A stretch of DNA of 31,038 nucleotides from Sphaeroforma sirkka (GCA_001586965.3 LUCW03001574.1:1-31038); one strand, 5' to 3'; counted from the first letter of the stretch, positions 10,111-19,170 are shown. Numbers and translations: made by a program. The notes: generated by a model from the letters alone, not told the origin.

Positions 10111-10426
10111 CGCAGAGGGTCGGGCAAGGCTATACGACAACAACCGTCCTTTGAGGGACGTACAATCGGTACACAGACCGTCCACAACGTCAACCGCAGG
10201 ACAGGGGCAGAATACATCCCAGACTAGAGACGTAGTTACAATACGTCCGACGCATCAAGTACAGGTGAATGCGATTGCGATTACACAGGACGAAGACTTG
10301 GCTCCACCATCGGAAGCTACAGAGATTCATATCAACACGATCCTTTACGAAGACTTCGAGCACATGACGTCACCACCAAACCACACCTATGACATGTGGG
10401 AGTCGGTAGCCGATCATGCATGAGAG

Positions 10427-10870
10427 GTGCGGGTGTCTGAGTCGGATAGGAGCTTCATATTTGTTACCACGATTGGAGCAGTGATGGCAATACAAGACCC
10501 ATTGCTGACGTCAGACAACCGAGTCTATATTCAAGTACAAATCAACGGACGTACGTTCAAAGCCTTGATAGACACGGGAGCAAATAGAAGTTGTATCTCA
10601 CAGACATCCGCAGACCTCCTTGGCCGACCAATAACTCCGGCACCACCTGGGTCATTTATATATTTAGCTGACAAGGCGGTGCGAACTCCTCGACTGGGGA
10701 CGACGGAAGTGGTACCTATAAGGTACGGTACCAGAATTATCGACGGTTCATTAGAATTGATGAACTTGCCGACGGGTATAGATGTTATAGTGGGGCAAGA
10801 TATGTTGAAAGGCTTGTGCCTATACATAGGCGGTATCCAATCGCCACTTGCACCAATAGACCCCACAGAA
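10427..10870 (+). pseudogene. aspartic protease region of element B (fossil)
   Basis: NRVYIQVQINGRTFKALIDTGANRS places the retropepsin active-site D-T-G-A at 10571-10582. The flap-side VPIRYG and the GIDVIVGQDML segment near 10770-10810 match the second conserved retropepsin strand (I-I-G-x-D-x-L). This fits a ~110-residue protease domain. It sits between gag and RT as in all gypsy elements and would have processed the polyprotein. Part of an element with several breaks. Confidence 0.8.
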
Positions 10871-11033
10871 CTAGAAGAGCTCCTCGAACCCATACCACGC
10901 CGACAGGCACCTAACACGACGGAACCCGTCGATGTACGCCAACGGTTGGCACAGGATTTGGAAGCCAATGCGAAAATTGCCGACAACGCGCGCTGTCGTC
11001 TGGAAGGGAGTGAGGTAACCATCCCAGTAACCC

Positions 11034-11900
11034 ATGAACAAGCGTTGCAGATGCGGCGATCGGCGCGTAACTTCGTATCCGATCGATGGCTCCCCCTATG
11101 TGGATGAACAAGTGAAGAAGTGGTTGACGGATTTGGTGATCACGAAACGAACGACACCAACGACTGTTAATCTTCCTCTCCTTGCGGTACCGACATTCGA
11201 TGCGGAAGGCAACGTCAAGAAGGTACGCGTGTGTTTAGACATGCGTGCCGTTAACGCGCTTATTCCTGGTGACCAGTTCCTGATCCCCAAGGTCAACGAA
11301 CTCATATCTCGCCTCAAGAGTAAGAAGTACTACACGACGCTGGACATATCGGCTGCATACCACAGGCTGCCCATCCATCCAGACTCACAATACTTATTTA
11401 GTTTTACACACGAACGTTATCAGTACTCGTTCACATCAGCACCGTTCGGTCTTCATGTACTCACGCAGCAGTTTCAACGTACCTTGAGTACAATACTTGA
11501 TGGCTTACCGGTTCACCACTATATCGATGACATAGTTATCGCCAGTGACGGTTATGACGAACACGTTAGGACGGTGCAGAAGGTGATACAACGCTTAACA
11601 TACCACAGTTTTAAGCTTAACCCTGCCAAGTGCCACTTCGCTATCTCCGAAGTCATGATCCTAGGGAAGAAAGTATCGGCACAAGGCATTGACATTGACC
11701 ACGAAAAGCAGGCCAAGCTGATCGACTGGCCCACACCACAACGATACAAAGATATAGCCTCGGCGTTGGGTTTAGCAAATTACCTCCACGAACATCTGCC
11801 TAATTTCGCGAACACGGTTGCACCCTTGCGCGAATTTTGCAAACTCAAACCAAAGGAGTTGATAGGTGATCGTTGGGAGGAGAGACATGCACAGGCGTGG
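11034..11900 (+). pseudogene. reverse transcriptase region of element B (fossil)
   Basis: Classic gypsy RT motifs occur in order: LPLLAVPTFDAEGN, VRVCLDMRAVNALIPGDQF, YYTTLDISAAYHRLPI with the motif A aspartate near 11340, FSFTHERYQYSFTSAPFGL, and the catalytic YIDDIV at 11520-11531. LNPAKCHF and LGKKVSAQGI follow near 11620-11690. The connection (GLANYLHEHLPNFA, VAPLREF) leads into RNase H. All core catalytic aspartates are visible, matching the element's young LTRs. Confidence 0.9.
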
Positions 11901-11929
11901 CAGGCAATGAAAGACGCAGTGGTGAATGC

Positions 11930-12345
11930 TGTGGCGTTACACTTTCCGGTCGACGGCATTCCTCTAAACTTGGAAACCGACGCTAGCGATTACGGTTTAG
12001 GGGAGCGCTATTCCAATGGGTCAACGGTAAGAAACATTACTTAATGTTCTTTAGTAAGACTCTGAACCATGCGCAACAGAACTACGCCACACCTATGAAG
12101 GAGTTACTGGCATTGGTATATGGACTGACACATTTCAGGGAATACTTGGATGGGCAACGGTTTGCGGTCTTCACGGACCACAAGGCCCTTGTATATATGA
12201 ACACACAGCTCAAGCTTAATCCGATGCTTCAGAGATGGCATCATATCATCGCGCCATTCAACTTTACCATATCGCATATACCAGGAGAGACAAATGTGCT
12301 CCCGGACATGTTAAGTAGAGTACACGAGGGAACAGCGGAGCAGGA
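11930..12345 (+). pseudogene. RNase H region of element B (fossil)
   Basis: FPVDGIPLNLETDASDYGLG (about 11943-12003) gives the first RNase H aspartate in the TDAS context. NYATPMKELLALVYGLTHF carries the catalytic glutamate helix, FTDHKALVYM the next aspartate near 12173, and HIPGETNVLPDMLSR (about 12275-12320) the terminal aspartate segment. This is the usual gypsy RNase H, immediately downstream of RT. Confidence 0.85.
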
Positions 12346-12373
12346 CGAACTCGAAATAATGTATACCGACGGC

Positions 12374-12773
12374 TGGCAGTTATTCCCTAGTTACTTTGAA
12401 CAAGCGCAACAACACTTTGGACCGAATGACATAGATGTATTTGCGGACCCAACCAACGCTCAGCTTCCTCGGTTCTGGACGAAGGATGATGGGGAAGGAG
12501 CGTTTGCCCACGACTGGTCGATAGTCGATGGATGGATGAACCCGCCTTGGGGACAGATACACAGGATGTTACGCAAGATACGAGCCGACGGCGCACGGGC
12601 CACAGTATGTCTACCATGGGTACCAAGAGCACCATGGTTCGACCTGTTCAAGCAGTTATTGCAGACAGAACCGGTGCTGGTACCACGGACACCACACACG
12701 TTCCTCAAGTACGCTAAGTACGCATGTGGGAAGACACCATGGGGTCATACCGTAGTAGCACGGGTGGGTCCTC
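12374..12773 (+). pseudogene. Dam/DIRS-like methyltransferase-like domain of element B (fossil)
   Basis: Between RNase H and the integrase zinc module is a ~133-residue block in one uninterrupted frame: DGWQLFPSYFEQAQQHFGP, IDVFADPTNAQLPRFWT, AFAHDWS, WMNPPWGQIHRMLRKIR, ATVCLPWVPRAPWFDLF and KTPWGHTVVARVGP. The run xFGPxxxDVFADxxNxQLPRF...AF..DW...W.NPPW..I...L.K......T...P..P..PWF reproduces the Dam-like domain I know from DIRS RT/RNase H proteins. NPPW at 12539-12550 is a [DNS]PP[YFW] motif IV of N6-adenine/N4-cytosine methyltransferases. A SAM-binding FxGxG motif is not obvious, so a catalytic role is uncertain; a structural or DNA-binding role is possible. Confidence 0.65.
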
Positions 12774-12949
12774 CCAATGGATTCAAACTGGACCCGCTGT
12801 TTTCACAGCGACTTGGTTTTGCAGAACCAAAGCATACAAAATATGTCATGTGCTTAGACACAGCGCGAGAAATCTCAGTGGCACTGGCAGATGCAGAGGG
12901 TCAACCGGCGTTTGCACAAGCGAGTCCGGCGGAGAAACAGCGTCGTACG

Positions 12950-14000
12950 CAACTCACGCAAGCGCAACACGAACAAGGACATCATGGGGCGGCGGACACA
13001 GTCCAACAACTTCGTCAGAACGGTCACGTTTGGCCAGGGGCACTTGAGTTAGCCACAGAAGTTAAGCGGCAATGTGGCACATGTTTGGGACAGGACACAC
13101 TTCGTAAAGGTTTCCACCCGATGATTAGCATCGATGCACGCTACCCGTGGGACCATATTCAAGTGGACTACATCCCGATGCCACTGGAGTCCAGACGCAA
13201 GAACAATTATATTCTTCACGTCTTAGACATCGCCACAGGCTATTCTATCCTTCGAGCCACACCGGACAAGACAAAGGAAACCACGACACAGACACTCATA
13301 GAGATTTTTTTGGCGAACATGGTTTCCCCGTAAAATCCAAACAGACATGGGGAAGGAGTTCACCAACAAGTTAGTGGAGCTTCTGGTCCAGGAAGTGGGG
13401 ATGCTACATAAGGTGTCTCCACCATATCGACCCCAAGTACTGGGCGCGGCAGAACGACGTCACAAGGAGATTACACGTTCTATTCGACAATGCTGTGAGG
13501 CAGTTCCCCTTCGATGGGACGAACGCCTTCCGTTTACGATGCTATACCAGAACCTTCGGATATCCCGTCGCCATAAGAGTGCACCGTTTAGCGTGTACTT
13601 TGGCCGCCGCCATGTTCCGTTCGCCGATTTCACGGACGAGTTACCGGATTCTCAGCCGATGACGAATGACACCTGGGCACAACGATTAGACCAGTTACAG
13701 GACACTATATTGCCGACCCTCCACCACATTACCAAGAAGTATACAGGCAAGCTTACGACGACATTTGACCGCCTGCATGCTCACGACTTGGTACATTTCG
13801 ACGAAGGAGATGTGGTCATGGTACGATCAGAAGGCCGAACAACGAAGGCTATGCGGCCATTGTTTGGACCATATGTAGTCAAAGCTAGACACGGCCAACG
13901 CTACGAGTTAGCGAACAAGGATGGTTCCGCCCCACCAGAATTCAAGACCAAACCGGTACGGGTGGAACTCCTCCGTTTAGTGCATAGACGCACAGACCCA
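12950..14000 (+). pseudogene. integrase region of element B (fossil)
   Basis: The zinc module has H residues in QHEQGHHGAADT and CGTC (about 12966-13082). The first catalytic aspartate is in HIQVDYIPMP at 13166, the second in QTDMGKEF at 13344, and the glutamate in GAAERRHKE at 13452. The last pair gives the D35E spacing typical of retroviral and gypsy integrases. The GPY/F-type module (LFGPYVVKARHGQRYEL) follows near 13860-13915. This enzyme inserts the cDNA; the chromodomain downstream would direct it to modified chromatin. Confidence 0.85.
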
Positions 14001-14037
14001 CCAATTAACGAAGACTTATGGACCGAAGGAGGGGGTG

Positions 14038-14223
14038 GAGTTTCGCCATATTATCACACATCGTACGAATGATGAGACGGGGAAATTAGAATACCTGGTG
14101 AGATGGCGAGAAGGCGAACCAACGTGGGAAACAGCAGAAGCTTTTGATGATGCCAACGATATCGCGGCCTACCACAAAGCTTCGCAGACACGGACACGTA
14201 AGCGCCAACGTGCACAAGTCTAA
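14038..14223 (+). pseudogene. integrase C-terminal chromodomain of element B (fossil)
   Basis: The sequence EFRHIITHRTNDETGKLEYL, then VRWREGEPTWETAEAFDD and IAAYHKASQ, matches a chromodomain: a first strand, YLVRW, a short turn, TWE, and a C-terminal helix. Aromatic residues in YLVRW and TWE correspond to the methyl-lysine cage positions in group I chromodomains. It ends in a basic tail (RTRKRQRAQV). Chromodomains on integrase define the chromovirus branch of Ty3/gypsy, frequent in fungi. Confidence 0.85.
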
Positions 14224-14283
14224 TACTTTATCTTCAATATAACTTTGTTCTCGGATATCGAGCTCAAGCTCTGGAGCATAAAC

Positions 14284-14630
14284 CAGCAACTCTAGCTCCC
14301 GAGTATAAACCAGCCACTGAGCTCTTGAGTATAAAAAAGCAGCGACTCTAGCTCCCGAGTATAAACCAGCAACTCTAGCTCCCGAGTATAAACCAGCCTC
14401 TCGAGCTCTTGAGTATAAAAAAGCAGCGACTCTAGCTCCCGAGTATAAACCAGCAACTCTAGCTCCCGAGTATAAACCAGCCTCTCGAGCTCTTGAGTAT
14501 ATAAAAAAGCAGCGACTCTAGCTCCCGAGTATAAACCAGCAACTCTAGCTCCCGAGTATAAACCAGCCTCTCGAGCTCTTGAGTATAAAAAAGCAGCGAC
14601 TCTAGCTCCCGAGTATAAACCAGCCAGAGC
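14284..14630 (+). repeat. tandem array 1 in element B, ~27-30-bp units in an 84-bp higher-order repeat
   Basis: About 13 units each begin CAGC and contain CTCTAGCTCCCGAGTATAAA or CTCGAGCTCTTGAGTATAAA. Units alternate as two 27-bp types and one 30-bp type with AAAAAAG, giving a repeated trimer of about 84 bp in roughly four copies. Each unit has a small dyad (ACTC...GAGT). The edges at 14250-14284 and 14630-14720 are degenerate units. Confidence 0.9.
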
Positions 14631-14934
14631 TCGCGAGAATAAACGGTTAGCACTCGAGCTCGCGAGGGAAAATCGTCAGCGGCTCAAGCTCGCGAGGTTA
14701 AATGAGCCACTCTTGCTTCGGAGTATAACACAGCGAAATCAATCAAACAACTCCTTGGGCATTGTTTTGAAACAGCGGGTTAATGGTTTGCACGGTTTCT
14801 GCCACTGGCAGTTTTTCTCCGACACAAATACAGTCCTATATTGTACTTGCCAAACTCCTATATGCTGACACAGATGAACAGTAGCTTCAAGAATTCAAAC
14901 ACGACGGGTCGCTCGAGACGTACACATCGGGTCC

Positions 14935-15096
14935 TCTAGCTCTCTGAGGTAAAATGCCAGCACAATGCTCTAGCTCTCTGAGGATAAATGCCAGCACAAT
15001 GCTCTAGCTCTCGAGGATAAATGCCAGCACAATGCTCTAGCTCTCGAGGATAAATGCCAGCACAATGCTCTAGCTCGAGGATAATGCCAGCACATA
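14935..15096 (+). repeat. tandem array 2 in element B, ~33-34-bp units
   Basis: Five units begin TCTAGCTCTC(TG)AGG and continue ATAAATGCCAGCACAATGC; the last is shorter. The TCTAGCTC...GAG-ATAAA-CCAGCA core is shared with array 1, so both arrays descend from one unit type. Confidence 0.9.
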
Positions 15097-15168
15097 AGGT
15101 ACTATGCTATTCTTATCATCTCTGAAACTGGCACACTGCTTTGTTCAGTGCTTCAGTTTGGGGGGGGT

Positions 15169-15418
15169 TGTGGTCAGAATACAAGTACTTATATTTATTT
15201 GATTATTTTAGGTTTATTACAAGTTTTACAGTTTATCAGAATAATCTGATAAACTGGGTTTTAGGGTTTTGCTGGTTTTTTACAGCACATGACTAATGAC
15301 TCATTTAAGAGTCAGTCATTTTAGGATTACTGTTTATAATTACTAATAAATGAACAACGTCCCCCTCCCTGGGGAGGGAGAACGTTGAGATACAGTTATC
15401 TCGCGTATACTTACTACA
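15169..15418 (+). repeat. 3' LTR of element B
   Basis: This 250-bp LTR pairs with 6643-6892, with one substitution and two run-length differences. It is preceded by the G-rich polypurine tract. It carries the same stem-loop, TGACTCA site and AATAAA as the 5' LTR. Confidence 0.95.
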
Positions 15419-15600
15419 AATGGCTTCTTCGCAAGTGGTAACTTTGCCATTTCCCAAGATTAAAATAGTTGTTTCGTTATGGATAGCCATATCTGTAGCG
15501 TAGGCTACTCTGGCGTGAGATAGCAGAGACTTCAGCCCCTGGATCAAAAAGTGCTATAACTTTTCCTCCATTTACATAAACGGTTTGAAATATACGTTCA
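15419..15600 (-). pseudogene. protease region of element A (fossil)
   Basis: The minus strand reads a strand ending ALFDPG near 15537-15548, followed by sequence homologous to 24900-25045 of C (YATDMA-type, then ILGNGKVTTCE). By position (gag to RT) and by the hydrophobic-D-x-G pattern this is the retropepsin. The signature reads FDPG in both family copies. It is cut on its 3' side by element B. Confidence 0.55.
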
Positions 15601-15659
15601 TCTCCTTTGGCATAGATTTGATTGAACTTTTCTCATAATCTTGCTCTAGTGCACAAATA

Positions 15660-16640
15660 TAGAACTGTCAGTGCTGAACTTGGACGTCCGACATGTCCTT
15701 ACAATCATCTTTGTGCCAACCGTTAGTACCCTTGCAAGTAATATACTCTTTCATATAGTGCCCAAAGTTTGGCTTGCCTGGTGCACACTTAACAGAGTCG
15801 TGTTTACCATTCCACTTGCCATCACGTTTAGTGAGGTTGTAACCACACTTCTTGCAAGGTACTCTCTCCTTCCTTTCACCCTTTAGTTCAGTAGAAGTAG
15901 AGCCTTTACCACCTCCAGCAGTAGTGCGAGGTTTCTTAGTATTACGCGCAGTGTTATTCTCTGTCGCGGTACGCTTAGCGGGCTGGGTAAAGCTCGAGGT
16001 ACTAAGTACTCTAGTAGATGAGTTGGTATGCTTTTGAACTATCTTCTCGAAGACAGACCAAGGCATAGATCGCAAATCGCCATAGGCGATGATGTCATCA
16101 TTGACTTTCTTAAAGAGGTTAGCTCCCAGAGTCTACATCATCTGACAAATTAATAAAAAAATTCGCCAGTATAGATACGACCTCCCATCCGAGTGTTCAT
16201 ATGTGTCATATGAGCTAGAGCACCTCGAATAGTAGTATCGTTCGCAAAGGTCTTGCGAGACTCTAGGAGTCCACGGTCACGTGCATCTTCAAAGAACGCG
16301 TTAAGTATATTCTCATGCAACTGGCGCCAAGGTAGGGCTTTCCAGTTGGTCTCATAGGCCTTCGAGATAGTTTTCCATTCCTCTGACTCACAGAAATGAA
16401 TAAAGGTATTCATCATCTGCTTATCCTTAAGGCTGGCAGACTCCTTAAGTTGGTCAAAGGCCTTCAGTGTCTCCACTGTTCTCTCATTAGTAGAGAAATC
16501 AACCTCAACCTTCGCGCTACCTAGCTGCTTTATAAAGCTTGGTTCGAAGCGTTCACGAGGTTCACGCTCAGTGCTACGGGCTGCTAGTGCCAAGATGGAG
16601 TCTATCTCCTTTCTCTTGTTATCGATTAGATAGCGAATGA
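15660..16640 (-). pseudogene. gag capsid and nucleocapsid region of element A (fossil)
   Basis: Helical capsid-like sequence (EPSFIKQLGSAKVEVDFSTN, LKAFDQLKESASLKDKQMMN, LPWRQLHENILNAFFEDARD) is followed by a basic linker. A Cys/His-rich end follows near 15668-15840 with CKKCGYNL, GKHDSVKC and CKGTNGWHKDDC. The last resembles a variant zinc knuckle (C-x2-C-x6-H-x3-C in copy C). It is closely similar to 23880-24788 of C. Part of a broken element. Confidence 0.75.
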
Positions 16641-17640
16641 GTCATTCAATAGACGGTCCTCAAGGACTTGCATACCAGAACGTAATAGCCTGAGACGTTG
16701 TTGTCTGGTTCTCACTTCCTCGCCTTCAGTGCTAGAGTGGGTACTCTCTAGTAAGGTACTGGTGTAGCGATTGCCAAAATCGTGATTGCCAGGGTTAGTT
16801 GGCAAATGAGGTTTGATATTACGAGGATGGTAAGCCTCATCGAGTTCCATACGATCATAGCCTCTGACAGGGTCAGGTTTGTCGAAAGGGTGGTCGATTG
16901 TAGCTTCCGAGATATAGAGATTCAGAATTGAAGTTGTGCCTCTACTTCACCAGCGGTAACTGGCTCAGTGGTAAACTAGTTGGCTGGGTAACCAGAGGGC
17001 CTCGAGTTCGAACCCCGGCTTAGGAGAGCTTTTTTCGGTATAGGAAGAATATCGGCCACGTGGGATAAGATCGAAGGGTCAGAAACTGCGGCAGCGGCTA
17101 GCTCCTTTAAAAGCTCAACTGTGCGGTTCAAATGACGTCAAGGTTGAGAAGATCTAACCACTCGTTGTCAATTTATGGCGTCCCCAACATTTGCGTCTTC
17201 CGCCCCAACACTCGGTGGCGAGGCGTTCAGTGGCGAGGCATGCAATGAAATTTCACGAAATGGAACGCCGCCATCTTTGTTGATAGGTGGATTGGGCTGA
17301 CTTTTAGTAGTAATAAACCGTCGATCTCGAGACGATTCCTCCACTTGTTCAGGAGATATAGTCTTACCAATATCTGACTTTTCGCGGTCAGATGGCGAGC
17401 TGATGCCCTGGGCTGCACTACTAGGAGACACACGGACGCTGGCGAGCCTTTCCGCGGCAGTTGAGACCTCTTCTTATAAGACTTTAGGGTCCGACGAGTC
17501 ATCCTCAGAGTTTTCATCAGAACCAAGCTCAGAAAGGCGTCCTCTACAGCTTCAACGGCAGGCTCAGTACCAGACGGACCAGTGTCCCCAGTAACCTCAG
17601 GAACCTCAAATTAATAAGGTCTAGGTATAGTAACTAGCGT
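16640..17640 (-). pseudogene. gag N-terminal region of element A (fossil)
   Basis: This is Ser/Glu/Asp-rich, low-complexity sequence on the minus strand (for example the DDSSD-like acidic run near 17490-17520), similar to 22780-23160 of C. MELDEAYHPRNIKPHLPTNP near 16790-16850 is shared with C at 23582-23640. It is probably disordered. A tRNA-like module lies within it on the opposite strand (16954-17035). Confidence 0.55.
16954..17035 (+). other. tRNA-shaped Pol III-type module antisense to gag of A
   Basis: The A box TGGCTCAGTGG starts at 16961 and the B box GTTCGAACC at 17006, exactly the 45-nt spacing of tRNA positions 8 and 53. A T-stem-like CTCGA-G/CCCCGG surrounds the B box, and a hairpin CTGG-GTAA-CCAG occupies the anticodon-arm position. 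T6 (17030-17035) follows the expected 3' end at once, as in a Pol III terminator. The acceptor stem does not pair well and no anticodon can be assigned with confidence, so this is a degenerate tRNA, a tRNA-derived SINE head or a tRNA mimic rather than a functional tRNA gene. C has the counterpart at 23401-23480. Confidence 0.55.
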
Positions 17641-17773
17641 GTAGCTTACTTTAGGGTAGTATAGCCACTATGAGGTAGTATAGAATACTTACAGTCCTGT
17701 CGCTAGATAGTAAGCAATTATCAGACAGTCTAGAAGCAGTACACTACGGTATCTACTAAATAACTGAAAAATA

Positions 17774-17847
17774 TGTAAACTTCGATGGATATTTCTGTGT
17801 TTTAAACTATGTTATATAAACTAAGATACAATTTAAGTCAGTTAGGA
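17774..17847 (-). repeat. inner end of element A 5' LTR
   Basis: Reverse complement of the last ~70 bp of the A/C LTR, ending TTTACA at 17774. At 17845-17847 it meets the 3' end of LINE1, with GGA shared by both. The leader after it (TATTTTTCAGTTATTTAG on the minus strand) is the same as after the 5' LTR of C. Confidence 0.85.
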
Positions 17848-18318
17848 TAATATTATTTATTTCCAAAATGACAAGTATGTATGTTACAATGTATGAACAT
17901 ATGGTATGGCTCGCATAGTCGCTGTAGGGGTTCAGGAAAGATTGATGGGAAGAAGTGGTCAGTAAATTCCCGTTTGAAGCTTGGGCCAAGTGAGTCGACA
18001 ATGGAAGATATGCGCTAAGTCAATTCGGGCCGGTGTTGACAAAAACACTGTTACTATCGAATGTTCTATATATTCGCTTGCTGACCTACTAAATAGAGTA
18101 CCCACCTCTGTGGTATGGATCGGGTCTGCGCCGTGTAGTGCCGCGGAATGGGTTAGTGCAGAGTATGAAATACCGAGAAGGACCAGGTTATTCGTCATAA
18201 TCCGGTCGAGGAGCGAGGATGGGGGTAAGCCAATGCCGCACCAGCCCACGGATGAATTCGGTATGGGTTGGCTGGCCTGGATCGGAAGTATCATAGGCGG
18301 AACCAACAAGCGCGATGA
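17848..18318 (-). other. 3' non-coding tail of LINE1
   Basis: About 470 bp is conserved with 30511-30950 of LINE2, including TCAAACGGGAATT and AACCCCTACAGCGACTATG. The terminal AAATAAATAATATTATCC is also seen at the end of the small LINE derivative at 30510. No coding potential was assigned. Conservation across copies suggests it holds the signal recognised by the LINE's own RT. Confidence 0.65.
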
Positions 18319-19170
18319 TTAGGTTTGAACCGAAATTTGGAAGCAGTACTTCAACAGCGTGAATAGCCGGGGTATGGGGAACATCTGTTGATGTGTCAGG
18401 GACGGGTGAGGGTACGGTGGTTCTTCAACATGCTGGAGAAAAGATCCAAGGTGTTCGTGGAGGGTCCAGACACCGTGGAAGTCGTGGCACTCCTGTAATT
18501 GCTGAAGGAGGTCAGGGCCAATGAGCGGCAGTTTTGGACCTACCAGGATGCGTAGAATCAGTTGTTGGATGAAGGTAAAGTGGCTGGTAGTGAACTTGTG
18601 GCTACCAGGGCAGACAGGGCAGAGACAGCCATCGGTGCGATTGTCGAGCAATGTGAACATGTACGTATTCGTTACAATCATAGCACAGAGTCGGATTGGT
18701 GTAGACTCGAAGCAGCGATTGAAGCTGTCGTGTCTGGCTGTGTCTCAGTTTGAGGTTGGCGGTTTACCCATTAACAGTTGGTAGTAGTATTGGCGCCGGG
18801 CCATTGCCGCGATCTCCTTGTTGGACCAATGTTTTGTTGAGTTCTTCCTGATGTCGTCACAGCGTTGGCGGAGGGTTACATGGTGGGGTGTACGCCCGCC
18901 CGCGGTTTTGTGTATAGTTTTCAGGTGAGCATAGATACTGTACGGGAAGCGCAGTGATGGTTTGTCGTGGGCCCGGACGGGTTGCGTCAGAGGGGTGAGT
19001 GGATTTGTGCTGGCCATTGAGTCGAGTTGTAGTCCCAGGCAACCTCCGAGGGAGTCCGCGAATGGTCGCCCGGGGAGCAGGCCGCAAAAGTGAAGTAAGT
19101 TTGTTTGATGTTTGGGAAACCGAGGGTATTTAGTGCCCGTGATGATGACTGCTGCTTGGATGGGTGCTGA
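18319..19170 (-). pseudogene. C-terminal region of LINE1 ORF2
   Basis: The minus strand reads LRQRCDDIRKNSTKHWSNKE, IAAMARRQYYYQLLMGKPP and then, after frame changes, LCPVCPGSHKFTTSHFTFIQ and LILRILVGPKLPLIGPDLLQ. The CPVC with downstream His residues suggests a C-terminal zinc-binding motif of the kind found at the end of many LINE ORF2 proteins. LINE2 holds the homologous segment at 29500-30110 (QQLIRRILVGPKLPPTGPGL). Frames are broken here by stops and shifts. Confidence 0.6.

Larger units (their letters stand above)
14224..15168 (+). other. 3' non-coding region of element B with repeat arrays and polypurine tract
   Basis: This stretch follows the chromodomain stop. It holds two related tandem arrays (described separately) and a spacer at 14650-14934 with no recognised feature. 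It ends in a polypurine tract (CAGTTTGGGGGGGGT, about 15154-15168) directly before the 3' LTR, which fixes the plus orientation of the element. Confidence 0.75.
6643..15418 (+). mobile_element. Ty3/gypsy chromovirus-like element B, nearly complete, inserted in A
   Basis: Two 250-bp LTRs (6643-6892 and 15169-15418) bound an internal region in the order leader, gag, protease, RT, RNase H, methyltransferase-like domain, integrase, chromodomain, tandem-repeat 3' region and polypurine tract. It sits inside element A in the opposite orientation, since A coding sequence lies on both sides. The LTRs differ by one substitution and two run-length changes, so insertion was very recent. It looks structurally whole but has roughly half a dozen reading-frame breaks. 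Some junctions could be the frame changes gypsy elements normally use. No matching target-site duplication is seen (CATCT on the left, AATGG on the right). Protein similarity to A/C is limited to general gypsy motifs, so it is a separate lineage. Confidence 0.9.
2170..17847 (-). mobile_element. Ty3/gypsy element A, interrupted by element B
   Basis: Its 3' LTR lies at 2170-2766 and the inner end of its 5' LTR at 17774-17847, with LINE1 beginning there. Reading leftwards on the minus strand: gag (17640-15660), protease (about 15600-15419), element B (6643-15418), then RT, RNase H, methyltransferase-like domain, integrase and chromodomain-like tail (6642-3180). RT upstream of integrase makes it Ty3/gypsy. 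It is the same family as element C at 22066-29241, in the opposite orientation. Its 3' LTR differs from C's LTRs by roughly ten substitutions over 600 bp, so the family was active recently. The element is broken, with roughly ten reading-frame breaks besides the insertions. Left and right flanks (GATAC and, if 29433 is its true outer end, GATCG) are not a clear target duplication. Confidence 0.85.

Noticed and set aside
10531-11022. Minus-strand open frame of 163 residues inside element B
   Set aside because: Exact antisense of the protease region; no motif or composition supports it.
12380-12717. Several short frames on both strands over the methyltransferase-like domain of B
   Set aside because: All overlap the motif-bearing plus-strand frame and lack their own motifs.
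14284-15096. CRISPR array
   Set aside because: Units are contiguous with no unique spacers, have higher-order structure, and sit within a eukaryotic LTR element.
16954-17026. A functional host tRNA gene
   Set aside because: The acceptor stem does not pair, the anticodon loop is irregular and the sequence recurs inside both gypsy copies, so it is listed as a tRNA-shaped module instead.
17981-18784. Plus-strand open frames of 87-113 residues
   Set aside because: They lie opposite the LINE1 C-terminal region and 3' tail, and the same bases align as minus-strand LINE sequence with LINE2. They are shadows, not genes.
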